Positions 1 through 13,400 of a stretch of 64,000 nt of DNA are shown in pieces. The stretch spans positions 56,880,646-56,944,645 of the forward strand of contig OZ022256.1 in the NCBI GenBank assembly GCA_963978905.1. Direction: 5' to 3'. The stretch's first letter is position 1; each line of letters opens with the position of its first letter. The notes under the pieces are model-generated. The model saw only the letters and a program-made list of their open reading frames with translations, was not told where the DNA came from and made no database searches. The DNA comes from Trichostrongylus colubriformis. Its lineage: Eukaryota > Nematoda > Chromadorea > Rhabditida > Trichostrongylidae. The position numbers and the translations under genes are program-made.

Positions 1-164
1 CACGTTAGGAGCATTGCGTAGGTTAAGGCAATTGAGCGCGCAGAAGGTAAAATTTTGAAATTCACCGACTCTCAGATGTATCGAAAGCAACATGGCCTTC
101 GATTTTGCATTTCAATCACAAATTATCATTGAGCACGGGCATAATTACCTGTACCTATCGAATG

Positions 165-290
165 AGGCGAGGGTGGTGTAGTGACAGGTGATGCACACTC
201 CCACTCCTATGGTACGGAGATGAAATCCCGCCCAGGCCATCATCCAAACCTTCCATCCCACTGAAGTGGAAGATTAAATAACTTTAAAAA
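165..290 (+). repeat. Family S2 repeat head near window start
   Basis: GGTGGTGTAGTGACAGGTGA, GCACACTCCCACTCCTATGG and ATGAAATCCCGCCCAGGCCA parallel the head of the repeat at 3695-3985. The rest of the element is not recognisable. It lies in the sequence upstream of klp-12. Confidence 0.35.
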
Positions 291-302
291 CTTCAAAAAC
301 TT

Positions 303-481
303 TGGAGCGCCTGATAGGGCATGGCCTATGGGCATGGGTGTGTGGCGAGAGAGTGCGAGGCAAGAGTGAGAGTGAGTGGCGAGAGTGAGAGTGCGTGGCA
401 AGAGTGAGAGTGTGTGGCGGAGTGAGAGAGTTTGATACACTCTCACCTGAGTCCGTTGGCCACGCCCTTTCAGGCGCACCG
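303..481. repeat. 19-bp minisatellite between inverted arms
   Basis: About five units of GGCRAGAGTGAGAGTGNGT fill 343-430. They are enclosed by inverted arms: GGAGCGCCTGATAGGGCATG on the left and GGCCACGCCCTTTCAGGCGC on the right, which pair over about 20 bp with mismatches. The whole may be a small transposon whose interior expanded. Confidence 0.6.
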
Positions 482-510
482 AGATGGAGGTTACTTTATC
501 TTCTTACTTT

Positions 511-936
511 AAGGAATCGTTCACGGAAAATGAGTTTTTGGGTTACCCATACATTTATGTTGTATTTGCCTAATGTTGGCCTCATGCAAAATTTCACGCG
601 AAAAATGTGAATCTGGCTGAGATACAGCACCACAAAGTGCGGTCCCAGTGGGCGGGGCCTCCGTGTAAAAGCCTCGTCCCGTCTTCCGCCGCCGTTGGGA
701 ACGAAGAGTGGGACTGTTTACGTAACCTTCTGTTCCTACAATGCGTCTCAGACCACGGCGGACGCGGTACGAGGCTTTTACACGGAGGCCTCGCCCACTG
801 AGACCGCACTTTGTGGTGCTGTATATCAGCCAGATTCACATTTTTTCGCGTGAAATTTTGCATGAGGCCAACATTAGGCAAATACAACATAAATATATGG
901 GTAAAACAAAAACTCATTTTCCGTCGACGATTCCTT
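511..936. mobile_element. Fold-back element family A, copy 1 (full length)
   Basis: The left end AAGGAATCGT.CACGGAAAATGAGTTTTT is repeated inverted at the right end (AAACTCATTTTCCGTCGACG then ATTCCTT). The arms continue about 180 bp inward and share ATTTATGTTGTATTTGCCTA, AATTTCACGCGAAAAA and a GGGCGGGGCCTCCGTGTAAA segment; the spacer is about 60 bp. There is no coding capacity. The flanks read TTTAA on both sides of GGAATCG...CGATTCC, a possible target duplication. It lies upstream of klp-12, about 2.5 kb before the start codon. Confidence 0.88.
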
Positions 937-939
937 TAA

Positions 940-3428
940 AGGAGAGGGTACAAGTTGGTATAAGACAATCGCAGGTACAAACAGACTCATGTATGGGTAG
1001 AGGAACTTTCAACGAGGCTGGGGTTGAATTTTGGGTTGGAAAAAGGGGAGTTCGTACCTTCCTGAGAATTCCTCGAGGATTCGACGGCCACTCCTTCCTT
1101 TTCAGTGCTCTTCGGACCACCAGTGATGTGATTTCAAAGAAAGATCGTCAATCAGTTATCACACGTAGTACTAGGTAGCAGTACTATGATTATTGATTGA
1201 GTACTTTGTTTCGGGAGTGACAGATGGGAAGACTATCGTATGTATATCGGAGCTCGGTTTCGGGTGTGGGAAAGTCGTATTTTTCAAAGATCCTCTCCAT
1301 GCACCGCGCTTAACCTTGGGTGAAGGCCTGTCACTGGTTTCTTTAAATGGTCTCGGAAAAAGGAAGAACGTTGAAAACAATAGAAGTAGAGCGAAACTCC
1401 TGGCTAACTGATAAAGTTCAAACTTTGCAAGATCAGTTACCAAACCCTTCTCGGCCATTTTACGGTGCAGCTTGCAAGGTGTGCCCGCAACGGGGATTTT
1501 GTGACGGATTAGCGTTGTGTTTGTTCCAACTCCGCAGGTGGGGTAGTAGTGGATGGGCGGCGCAGCGCCCTCGTTCAAATTTGGCTAGCACAGTCATTAA
1601 CGGGGAGCGGGGACGTGAGGGCAGGTGTGTGTCGGAAAGGTAATTTTGGCGAGTGGCGCTCTCTGGACGCTCTATTATCGCGCCGGATCAGCTTTTTTTA
1701 TATTTCTTGGTTCCAATCGATTTTCGATTAGTTGTTCGGTTTTTATTGTCTCTCTAGAATCCACTTTTGTTTTCTGTTGTTTACATTGATTTGCATTCTG
1801 AGCAATTCATCAAAATCATCGATGACTCTGCTTTGACTAATCGTATAAGCCCAGCTTGATGACTACTTCGTCTATGTCGATCCAGCAGCGGCACATGCAC
1901 ATCCGTCCGTCGTCGTCAATCGGAGGTGTTGCTCCTCTCATCCTCAATTAATTTTCTCTGTGCGGGCGGAATGAATCACAAGCCACTTATTAGCCGACCT
2001 CTTGTTCGAATCAGCTGTTCATGTGTTCATCTCATTATGCATATGTTCTTTGCTTCTCAGACATTCCGATTCATTCGAAGTGAGGGCGGTATTGATCGGT
2101 TTTCAATAGGAGGGAGAGGGCTGTCATATTATACATATTGACTTGATTCCATGAAACTGGCTTCCACAAGAGCTTTCTAACGAGGTTTTCAAATGGGTTA
2201 CTTAAAAAAGGAAGATTGTGAACTGTTTCTATGCTTCTGCTGTTCTTCCTTTCCTGGAATTTTCTTTTTTGTATTTTTCAGAAAAATAAATAGTCAAATA
2301 GAATGTGGTGGAGTCGATACGGACTTGTACAAATGTGTCGTCGGGTTTGATTCCTCATCGCTTATATGGTGGAGATGCCGCCACGCCCCTCCTCCCTCCC
2401 CCCTCTAGGGTTCATGACGCCGCATCGGCTCCTCGTGCACCCCACCGAATAAATGGAAGACTCATGAAGGGTTGTAAAAAGGCTTCATGTTAACTTGATG
2501 AAAAGGCAACTGTCTATCTTTCACTTCTTTTGGAAACTTTGTATGGATGGCATATATTCAGGTTCAACCGTCTACTGACGTGACCAGACTTTTATAATAG
2601 TTAAGGTTATAATTTTGGAAGTGCCCTTGCTAGTGGTCCATAGTGATGCAATTTGCGTTTTTATGGAATTTCGGAAAGGGATGCATCGATTGGGACAATA
2701 GTGGAATTTGCGTTTCAGCGTCTTCGTAGAATTATGGAATTGTGTAATTTCCATTTCTCTAAATCTCTATCAAACGGAACCTGCAAATCGATACGGCGTC
2801 AAATCTTTTTGCGATTCCTTATTTCTGATGCCGCGATTCTTCCAATCGATATGTATCTTTATCATTTTCCAAGGAATCCACATTCCCACAGAACTCCAAG
2901 TTTCATCGTTATGAATATTTCCTTACACCTGCGGTTGACTTTTGTTCCAATCTAAGGTTGTTTCGAAGCTTTTCAGAGTCCACCACAGACTCTGGTATAC
3001 TTTAATGTCCTCAAAAAAAGTAATTAGAGGGTGCCTCGTGCAAAACTCAGACTGGCAGCGATGGATTCACATCTGCTATTAGCCCTCAGCGATCATAACC
3101 AGATTGGTTTTTGTGTTGACCTTCTGGTCCGTAAACATACGCATTAAAGCCGAAGAAACCCGTAGCTATTAATTCTATGACTTTTTTAAATCACGAGTGA
3201 CTTAGCCATCGTCAGTTAGTATTAACGGTTAAGCAACACGACCAGATCCAGCTGGTCGTCTCAGTCTTCTCACCTGCAACTTCTGGTGAAACTGCGATTT
3301 CGATTGCGCTCTCGACTTCGCCCGAGAGATTTCGTTGTTTATGCGGTTGCTGTTTATTTTCATTGATTTCATCGATAATTGTATTTGAAATGGTGATTTT
3401 TTTTCGGAAACTTTCACTCCATAACTTT
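940..3428. other. Upstream region of klp-12, no gene seen
   Basis: About 2.5 kb between the fold-back element and the klp-12 leader. Open frames are short (100 codons or fewer, shorter than chance frames elsewhere in the window) and none has splice context or recognisable protein. It probably holds the promoter. I see no TATA box or other site I can defend. Confidence 0.6.
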
Positions 3429-3473
3429 CAGGTCAAACCGATGAGCATAATCTAATCATAAACTTAACTAGAA
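3429..3473 (+). promoter_or_regulatory. klp-12 5' leader: 3' splice site and 4-codon upstream ORF
   Basis: The sequence ACTTTCAG ends at 3431, 42 bases before the chosen ATG. It is a good nematode 3' splice site, usable either for SL trans-splicing or for joining a distant non-coding 5' exon. The leader then contains an upstream ATG at 3441 that opens a four-codon frame and stops at TAA (3453-3455), out of frame with the main ATG. The main start at 3474 was chosen because it is the first ATG that reads through exon 1 into the motor domain. Whether the upstream ORF is translated is unknown. Confidence 0.45.
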
Positions 3474-6400
3474 ATGGATGCTAGTGTATCGTCATCGATG
3501 GTTTCGTCCCGTGGTGGAGACGTGCCGTCGACAGTACAAGTTGCGCTCAGGTGAGAATTAATTAATTAATTATTTTTTTACTTGTATTCGATTCGAATTT
3601 TTTTGTTACTGTGATTCATTTCCTTAGATTTTGTCGAAGCAAACTAGCACTTAGCTATAGGAGTGCTAAAAATGTATGCGGTAATATGGGGCGGTAAAGG
3701 TGTAGTGACAAATGGCGCGCACCACCACTGACATGGTGCTGGGATCACCCCGTATCAATGCGTATCCAGGCTAATCAAGCCCTTCATTCCTGCGGAATAG
3801 GTCAATTGGTACAAGACTAGTCTGGTAGATTACAGCAGTGACTCGTACATCATTTATCTCCATCAAGTCGTTGTATAGACTGAGAAGCATTCACCCGTCA
3901 AAACAATTTTGAATGGAACTGGAGTGCGGGGCGCATCCAGCGGAAGGGATTGATTAGCGCCCAAACTTTACCCTTTACCTCTTCATTAATATGTAGGTTG
4001 GCAGTAGTAGTGTGGAGGGTTACTCCCACACTGAATACGTAAACCTCCATTAGAGTGGTCTGTGAAGGAGTTTTCTTCACTGCTCAGAACCGGTCTCCTA
4101 TTGACAACCAGCGGCTACCACAAAGGCCGTTTCATGCACCACCGCTCTGCACTCATTGAGATGTTTTCGGACACGATGAATTCGATAGGAAGAGTTAGTG
4201 TCAAGGGAATTCGAAGAAAGTGTTCTAAAGTCTCGATACCTCATTTATTCACGGTTTACGGGAAGGAGGTCTTGTAATGAAGACTTGATTTGGTTACCGT
4301 TTCGCATGGACATTTTCAAGTCGCAAGTTTCTGGAGACATGGGTCACGATTTTTTTTAAAAAATTCTTGGTAATAAATAATAAATAGCTTCTTCGAAGCG
4401 CTCATTCAAAGTCAACTATATTTTTCTGATGTTCTTATTAGGTTCTCTGACGTGTTCCCCCTCTTCTTTCCTATACCTGGCACCAAATACGGCTTCGGGG
4501 CTGTCGGTCAGGTGACGTTGGCCGTTTGGGGTAGTAGACAGCTGCCATTGCTCCTGACAGGTGCTTATGTGATATGCATGTGACAATGCCGCCAAAAAAT
4601 GAAGATAGAAAAGGAAAGCAACCACACTTTCTAACCCTACTCCTTAGTAAAAGAGTAGGGTAAAATCTTTTTTTGAATCGGTTCCAAGTGAAGCAGTATT
4701 TTGTATAGAACTGCTCGGAGTTTGATAAAACTTTTATTGGTTCTTGTTCCGACGAGTTCGTCTTATTTGGAGCCTAGAAGGCTCCTAGGGAATACTTTTT
4801 GAATTCTTGGTCATCTTACGCACGCAACGCACTCTGAATAGAAGGTGTGGCTGGGAGCGGTTTTTTGAAAAGGCGTTTTAGGCGTTCTACGGGCGGTGAC
4901 ATACGAACGCTGTTCCAAATATATCCTTTCGGGTGGTTACGATTACGAGCCGATATGTCACTCGGGTTTTATTTGTTCATTTCGGCGACGCTGCGCGAAG
5001 ATGACTCAAAATCGGTGCTGTTTGTGTTGACTTTAGGCTTCGAGTGATCGCTGTATTGTTTAAACTGATGGACAGTTGTAGGGTATGATCAGTGCAGGTC
5101 AAGCATTATGAAAGAGAAAACCAGGCTTTTCCTGAAGCCACGCGGTCTGATCTGTGAAAGTAAAAGTGCTGGAGGGTACTGTAGACCTGAACAGGTGATC
5201 GATTGTGGCGATTGGTGACGTTTTATTCGAGCAGCAACAGACTGCTTCTTCGGTGCATCTGCACTGGAAGGTATCCAGTAGAAGGCAGAACTGTTGTGCA
5301 GGTCGAGCACGGCTTCTGGAGCATAGGAACAAGACCATAGCACATGATATACGAGTGATTATCATAATTGAAGCAACACGTTTAAGGAGGATAAGGACGT
5401 GAGGTCCATTTTGGTTAGTCTAACAGAAAACTCGGTAGATCAAATAGAATGTTTGCCTTAGAAGCGTATCCGAACCACCGCATCACAGAAGACTCAAAAG
5501 CCATTCATGATCACTGCGTAGCGGATAGGACTTTCATCGTCACGGGAAGAAGGACAGTTGGCGGGCGTTCAGGCCACACCCCTTGTCACTCTGTGGGTGT
5601 GGCCAGAACACCCTTCCACCAATGAGGATCATGGCCACGCCCTCCCACAGAGCGTAAAATGTACATTTCGGTGGTATTTTTGCAGTTTGCATGCCGTGTA
5701 GAATTTCATTGTCTGTTGTTAGAAATGTAAAAAAGGGCTAGTATTATGGACAACAAAATCCAGGGAAGGAGTGCCAGCGACATGGGAGCATGAGGGTTGA
5801 AGAGTCATATATGGCAAGCAAAGCCTTAGAGCTCAGGCTTATATATTGTGCCATAATGAGGCGTGAAGATAGGGGTCACCGCAGTGTTATCTTGCTGTAG
5901 GCCTTGAATAGCCTGGGGCTAATGCATTGATGCAGGTGGACCACTTCCTTAAGACTAGCATAATAACAACATCGGTTTTGTCCTCCCCTAGTTTTTTCGA
6001 ATGGCTTTGCTGTCTTAGTTCCATGATATAGTACAATTTCATTCTTCGGTGGGGTTAACTAGACGTCTAAGATACTGGAACAAGGGGTTACCATGATTTT
6101 ACGTTTTTTTATAAAACGAAAACAACAAATCTATCATCTACCGTCTGCATATTTTAGAATACGCCCACAAGGGAATCGAGAAAAACTCGAAGGTAGTCGT
6201 GTATGCACATCTGTTATTCCCGGTGAACCTCAGGTATGCTGTGCTTTACCTTTTCCCGCAACTTGGTTTTTGCTTTTTATTTATTTTATCGACGCGATGT
6301 GGATACGGGGGGGGGGACACTTCAGACCAATTCTTCTCGACCCCTATCCCAGCACTTTGAGAACAAGTCAATAATAGTGGGAAGACGGTGCGAAGAAATG

Positions 6401-9400
6401 ATTTTGGGCCAATAGTGTAAATTCTACTCAAGTCTAGGAAGGGAGTGGGGGGCTTTTGAAAGTGGATGAGACTATTCTGCCCCCCTTCCCCTCTTCACAT
6501 GTTCACATGGCGCTATTTTTCTCTTTTATGTATTTTACAATTCATAGTTTGAAATTTATTCTCGCGTGTTTTATTTTAGGTTACTATTGGCACTGATCGT
6601 TCGTTCACTTACGATCATGTATTTGATCAAGCTACTCAACAATCTGAAATTTATGATTCATGTATAGATAAACTGGTTAACGGTCTTTTTGATGGGTTTA
6701 ATGCTACAGTTCTTGCTTATGGCCAGGTATGTTCTTTCGGGATTTGTTTTTTCATTATTGACATAATTATTTTGTTATCACTTGGTTGTTGAATTTTTCC
6801 TGAGTTTGGTTTTTCTTGAATTTTTTGGAGGGCTTGAAATAATCCAATTTCAGACGGGTTCTGGTAAAACTTACACTATGGGTACAGCATTTGACGCCGG
6901 TACAATATCAGAGCATGAAGTGAGTATTTCATTAAGCTAACCACTTTTTCTTTTTCTTATATGTTTACATTATTGTTTACCCATAGTAATTGTTTATCTT
7001 TTTAGGTCGGGGTTATTCCACGGGCTCTAGCTCATGTCTTCCGTAGGGTTTCGGATCTGAAACAAGAAGCACGAGAAAATGGTATCCTTGAGCCAACTTT
7101 TGATGTCGCCGTACAATTTATCGAGGTGATTCCTACCATTTCGATTGGATTTTTTTAAGATTTTGATTTTTTTCTTGGTTGGCCTACGCCATCACTTCGA
7201 AGTGCTCTAGATTTTCAGGGTTAATTGATATTTCTTTGATCCGAGGTAAAAGCGTTTTATTCCGGGAACCATCACATTGACCTGGTTACAGCTGTACAAT
7301 GAGGAAATCATTGACCTGTTATCAAATGATCGCTCGTCCTCGTTGAACGTACGTATACATGAGGATGCTCGTGGTGAGATTTATCTTCACGGCGCTACGA
7401 CCAAGCAAGTACAGGATCTTCACGGGGTGGGTCTTGTGTCTTTTACTCGTACTTTTTCTGCACAGTTCGATTTATTTCTATTAGGTTGTACGGCAATTTT
7501 TCGCAGTTTGGAATGTTCCAGTTTATGAATTAATGCTTTTTGATCTTTTCTAGAGCTGCCTACATCATATCGAAGCCCGCTTCATGCGCTATTCAATTAT
7601 AATTATGTTTGCTTTTGAATGGACTCTCAGATGAGCTTAGAATCTTCCTAAAATCTTTAAAACACAATGGGCAAATGACGGTTGTATACCATGTCTCGCC
7701 CATTCTTCTTTACCGGCACACATACGACCTGTTTCTCAAAGCATCGTTTCTCAACATATGTTGAGGATCGGCTTCTGAAGACAATCGGCGACAATCTGCA
7801 CAATGGTTGGACAGAGGTTAAGCTTGTAGCGGTTAGCCTTGTCAGCATGGCGGCGGTATGGTGACCTACGGCTACCCTTATCCACCATAGCTTCATGAAT
7901 CCCGACGAAATTACTACGGCTGCAAATACTGGAAGGAGCACGCGAGATGCATCCCAGTTTGCAGATCATGAGCCCAGTACCGGCTAGGAGGAAAGGGCCT
8001 ATTCTTCTTGACGATAACGCATGGCTCCGTGTCCCGCAAACAACCCTGAAAAAGTTGCATGAGCGGGGCTAGGCTAGTGCGCGATATCCACTATACTCAT
8101 CTACCTTGGCTCTCACCAACTACAGTCTCTTCGAGCGTCTGGATGGCTTCCTTCGGAAGAAGCGTCCGAAGACCCAACACGATGCTGAAGTAATTTTCAA
8201 CGAATTCTTGGCCTCTAGATCTCCATAGTTTTGGGCAACCGGAATATGCATGCTTGTACATATCTTGTTGACAAAATTCTTCTGATCCATATGGTTTTAA
8301 TCTCGTTGATAAGTCTATTTGATTTTTTGTGTGAAGCAAGATATGCGCACTTGAAATTAGAGGTCGAAAACCGCAAGAACGTTTCGAGTGACTCAATATA
8401 AAATAGATTACCCGCTTCCGTGAAACGCGCTAGCTCAATCGACACACTTGGGCAGGGTTTTAGAATGGGTGTGGGAGATGGTACCCGCAGTTTTCGAGCT
8501 TATTGACCTAGGCGGCACCATGCTTTGCCCCGCGCGCGTAAAATCGATATTCGTCTTTTGAGGCATAGCTCGTGAAAGATCTAGTTTTTGCTTTAAGAGA
8601 AGTTTCTACGTCGTGTGATTACTTCCCCAACCCCTCTTTAAAACTGTGCCAATACTAACCTTTACCTCTAACGAAAGGCTAGCTGTTGATGCGTGATAGA
8701 CGATCTCAAAAGGTCGGATACGACCAGCCGCTTTCTTTCTCTTCCAAAATGGTCTTATTCTTGAGCAGCCAAGGTATGACCCCTTACCGAAGACTGTTGG
8801 AGTAGCGCGCGATCATGGCTTGTCAATCGTTCCAGTCTACTAATTTTTAGGACGAATTGGGACGAGTTTTAGGACGAATTGGGACGAAATGTTCAGATCA
8901 ATACAAATCTGCACTACCTTGAGGTTTAAATAATTTGAGCTCCTGGACCGAAGCCTATTCTATTTCAAAATTTGCTGTCCCCTATGTTGTAATACTCTTT
9001 ACTGCAATCGAAAAAAAAATTAGGCGAATTTCATGGCCAATGAAGGTTGAGTACTTTTGTCAGATCATAGCCAGATTGTTTTTCGCTTTATTTTGTGGTT
9101 TTCATTTTTTACTGGCATAGTTCTCCTATTTATTGCGGAAAGTTCAAGTTTTATCTGTACGACTATTTATATTCGTTATGTTTTGTTTAGTAATCGTTTC
9201 CTTCAGACTCTTGAAATTCTGAAAAACGGAGCCCTAAATCGTACAGTTGCTGCAACGAACATGAATGAGCAATCTTCACGATCGCATGCGATTTTCTCAT
9301 TGCACATCAAACAGCAACGAGTAGTGGTAGCACAAGAAAACGAGCCGGTCATCAATCAGGTAATCACAAGGTGTTTCGTTTAATTTCGGGTTGTTCTGTT

Positions 9401-10462
9401 CATTTTTATATTTAACAATAACACCTCTTCTACTGAATAATTTTTGTAGGAGGTTGAAATGGAACTGCTTTCGGCAAAATTCCATTTTGTGGATTTGGCT
9501 GGTTCTGAGCGACTGAAACGAACCGGGGCTACTGGAGATCGTGCCAAAGAAGGAATCAGCATCAATTGTGGCCTGGTAAGCGTTGAAATAAAAGTGTTCA
9601 TAATTTCAGCAGTTCAAAATTGCTGGTCTACCGTTCCTGTTGACACTAGGCCTTCATTACTACAATACTGCTACTAATTCATGGTCAATCGACACAAAAA
9701 AGGAAACCCCATGATTTTCCTGGCTTTTCGCTATAACTTCCTTCAAAATTTTCAAAAAAATTTGAAAAAGGTGCCAGTAGAAAGCCTTGCTCAGAGCGAA
9801 TGTAAGAGATTGTGGGACGCTAATTTTCGAGATTTTCAAAAATTTTGCCTTAAAGTACTACGGGCGATTCTCGTCGACGCTGCGGAGTCATAAACCCTCC
9901 ACTTTGACCGTGACTTTCAGAACGAAAGCGTCATAGCCAAAAATACCCTTGTATTCAAGAAGAACATGAATCCATGATCATTTGGGTATCTCTCATGTTA
10001 GGATTCGGCAGCCTTAAATTAATTTTATTGAAAATTTCTTAAACACAATTTTGTATGGTATAGATGAATGCAGTTTGAACGATTTTTTCCGTGTTCATTG
10101 AACCATGGGTTAAATTGGTTAGGATTCCATAGAATAACAATTTTCGGATTTAGCCTACTTTTTTCAGCTTGCACTTGGTAATGTAATCAGTGCACTTGGT
10201 GGAGCTAATGGTAAAGTGAGTCATGTACCATATCGTGACTCGAAGCTGACCAGGCTTTTACAAGATTCGTTAGGAGGGAACAGGTATAGCTGAGATACAT
10301 TTTTCTTTGATTTCAAAATTTTTGGTTGTTGCATTTTGCTGGGAAGGTTTAATTTTTAGCCGCACTTTGATGGTTGCATGTGTGTCGCCGAGTGATAGTG
10401 ATTTTGTGGAAACTTTGAACACTTTGAAGTATGCAAATCGTGCGAAGAATATAAAGAACAAG
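3474..10462 (+). CDS. klp-12: klp-12 exons 1-10: complete kinesin motor domain (residues 1-373)
   Basis: ATP-hydrolysing, microtubule-binding head. After a short Ser-rich start (MDASVSSS), strand beta-1 reads VQVALRIRP. The P-loop GQTGSGKT is at residues 99-106 and is split by intron 3 between Gln100 and Thr101. Switch I is NEQSSRSH at 227-234, switch II is DLAGSER at 273-279, and the conserved [19 protein letters not shown] lies in exon 9. The head closes with [18 protein letters not shown], the kinesin neck-proximal signature, at the end of exon 10. The phrase [10 protein letters not shown] in exon 2 resembles the CTSVTPGEPQ region of KIF21, which separates it from KIF4 and KIF7. All nucleotide-binding residues are present, so the head should be active. 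Intron 6 (7427-9206) holds a mariner fossil. Confidence 0.95.
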
Positions 10463-13400
10463 GTAAAATTGTGTTTTGTTCTTGGCCCGGATGGGTGCCG
10501 CTAGCTTATCACCAGTGGGTAAATGACTTTACCCAATCAAAAATAGTTTGGGTGGTTTATTGGGTATGAAGCCCGTATTTGTTACATTTATTGCCAATAC
10601 TTGTTAGAACCTCACGGGTTGAGTTAAATATTTCTTATCTTGGTTATTTTCGTAGATGCACTCCACTCGTAAAGAGGTGAAAAATTCTTTACGTTAATAG
10701 AGCCCCCCCCCCTGATTTTGACAAGCCCGGTTTTTTTGGGAGTTTCTGACTGCTGTGACCTAGCGGGTTACCCAAAGGCTCATATGTATTTACCAATTTT
10801 GTTTTTTCAATCCAAATCATGTTAATGAAACGACCTTTAGGTGGTAGCCAATCAAGACAAGTCGTCAAAGCTCATTGGCGAGTTACGTGGTCGTATTGCG
10901 GCACTCGAAGCTGAACTGCTTGAGTTCAAGCAAGGCCGACGAACAATTGGAAGTGATGGCGTTGAATCGGTTAATGACCAGTATCACGAGAACGTTATGC
11001 TTACGGTGAGTTTGTCTTCCTTTTTCCTTTTTTATACTCTGGGCTGTTTTCCCTTTCCCTTTCGTGGCAGATTAAGGTAAATACTGAGATAATTACTTGA
11101 AATATGAGCCAAATGATCTGGAGCTTTCACTTATACTACGGTTTGGATGTGATTTTTAGGCGGAAATCAATCAGCTGAGATTCCGTGTGAAAGCCCTACA
11201 AGAAACGAACGAGATTCTCCGCAATCGTAATGTAGACCTAATGGCCAAAGATCTTGGTCCGAATGGTTGTTCTGTGCATTCTCCTACCGATGAGCACGGG
11301 GGCTCGTCCGATGGTGAGTACTGCGCTAAGGGTGCCGTTCGACTTTGCGATTTTGCGATTCTGCAACTTTGCGGCGTCGCACTTTCGCACGCGACACTAT
11401 GACCTTGAGATTGTGCAATGTCGCAACTTCGCACGCAGAAGCGCGACGCCGCAAAATCACGAAGTGGCAGAATCGCAAAATCGCAAGGTCTAACGGCGGA
11501 CTAAATCTGTTTTGCTATCTCTTATCAAACCAATTGATTACATGAACTTTAGAAGCAAACAGTTCTGCTTCCAATGATGCAGTTATGGATCCGGTACAAG
11601 CTACGGTTCGAAAATATTTGGAGGAATTGGAACGAATGCGATCACAACTTTATGAGTCGCAGGCGGTAGCGAACCAGCTTAGGAAAGAGATGAATAAGTG
11701 GAAAAATCAGGTTTGTGTGAAGTACAATTTTTGTTTAACTGCTTCAAGTTTGGTCACTTTGTTTTTTTTTTTTTTGTGAATAACAAAAATTTATTTCTTA
11801 TTTCTGAATATCTTTGTGTGTAGTGCTGAGCATTTATTAATGTTTAGGCGCTCGGTGGTGGTGGATTTATGGAGAGTAATGATAGCTCTTTCTCATCATT
11901 CAATCATCAACAACTGATAGAAGATGCCCGAGCTGATATTGAAAAACTCCGAAGAACTGTGTCCACAGCATCCAATGAAGGTATTTTCAAATTGAATCGT
12001 TTAACATTTTCCGTGTTTTTTTTCCTCGGATACTTTTGTTTTCCCCTGATACATTCACACTTTACCACACGTGAGCCTGTCAGTTGCCCTCGATTCAAAC
12101 GCAATTAAGCTGTGATCTGCTTTCGATCTATCACGATCTGCTCCTTATTCCATCTCTATCCAAGTGCGCCCCAAGTTATAAATTACCAGTTTCCTGGCGA
12201 ACGCTACTGTGCGCGTAATACCATGGGCGTCAATAGGTCGATCAGAACTGTTTTTTTTATAGACTTCACTAACAGATTGTAACACGCTCCGTCCATTGTG
12301 GGCGGTTCTCCGCTCATTTAAGTGTGCTCAAGATAGCTTGAACACTTTTCCTGATTTAAGGCGGCATTATGACCTAGTTATGAGCTTTTGCTGCAAGGAC
12401 CACCCACTCGAGATGCGCTCCGCCCACTATGCATAGGCCTCTTTCATGACTTTCAAAAACTCATCGATGACCTTAATCCATCTCTCCCACATTAGAACCA
12501 AATTAACAATTTTTAGTCTGAAAACGGAACATTCCACAGCACGCTCCGCCCGTCATGGGCGGAGCTTGGCTTGGTTCATGTCTGATCTTACTTCTTTTCC
12601 CATGCCTTACCCATCACAGACTCCTCCTCATTCACAAGTTGAGATAACCTTGGATCGTTGCTGTACTTTGTGATGAGCTGTTGTGCGGCTGATAGTTCAA
12701 CGCTCACCGTCATTTGATTCGCCTTGTTCCTTGCCCATATGAGGAGGATGTTTCCGATTGATTAGCTCACAATGGACGATGAATCAGGGTGTTTTATGAG
12801 CAGTACAAAGGTCATACGGGTATGAAACATTGGCGCATGGTGAATGATGGTTGTGATGCAGGCCGACGCTTGATTGCGGTTTATGACTCAACGCACGTTT
12901 GGGAATAGTGCAGCCATCGGGGATTTTTCCGCCTATTTGCGCCTTTTGTTGTGAAATGGGGCTGGGTAGCTATAAAACAGGGAGAGGCCGGCTAACTCAA
13001 TGGCTATGGTTACGGCGTCGACCGATAAGAATTGTAAATTGGCACGGCCGAGTAGTCTCGACGGGAGATTTTTAGATATGTTACTGTAGAAGGGACATAC
13101 ATGCTTCTTCATTATTTCCATAATGGAATGGAACACTTGAATAAACGCGGCACTCGTCGATTGCGTTAATTATTCTAATCATTCTTGTAACCAGCATAAA
13201 TTCTCTTTATAACCAGAACCGAACGGCGTTAGGGTACACCAGGAGTCGAGAATCCCTCGACAGGGGGGTCATATTTGACCGGACAGAGGGTGATCGTTCC
13301 TGCAGAGGACTGCGGTAACCGTGAGAATCTAAACTTTCAGTAAGCAGATGAGAAGCGAAAGGCATTTCGGAGCGAACTCGTATGGGGAAATGTTAAACAA

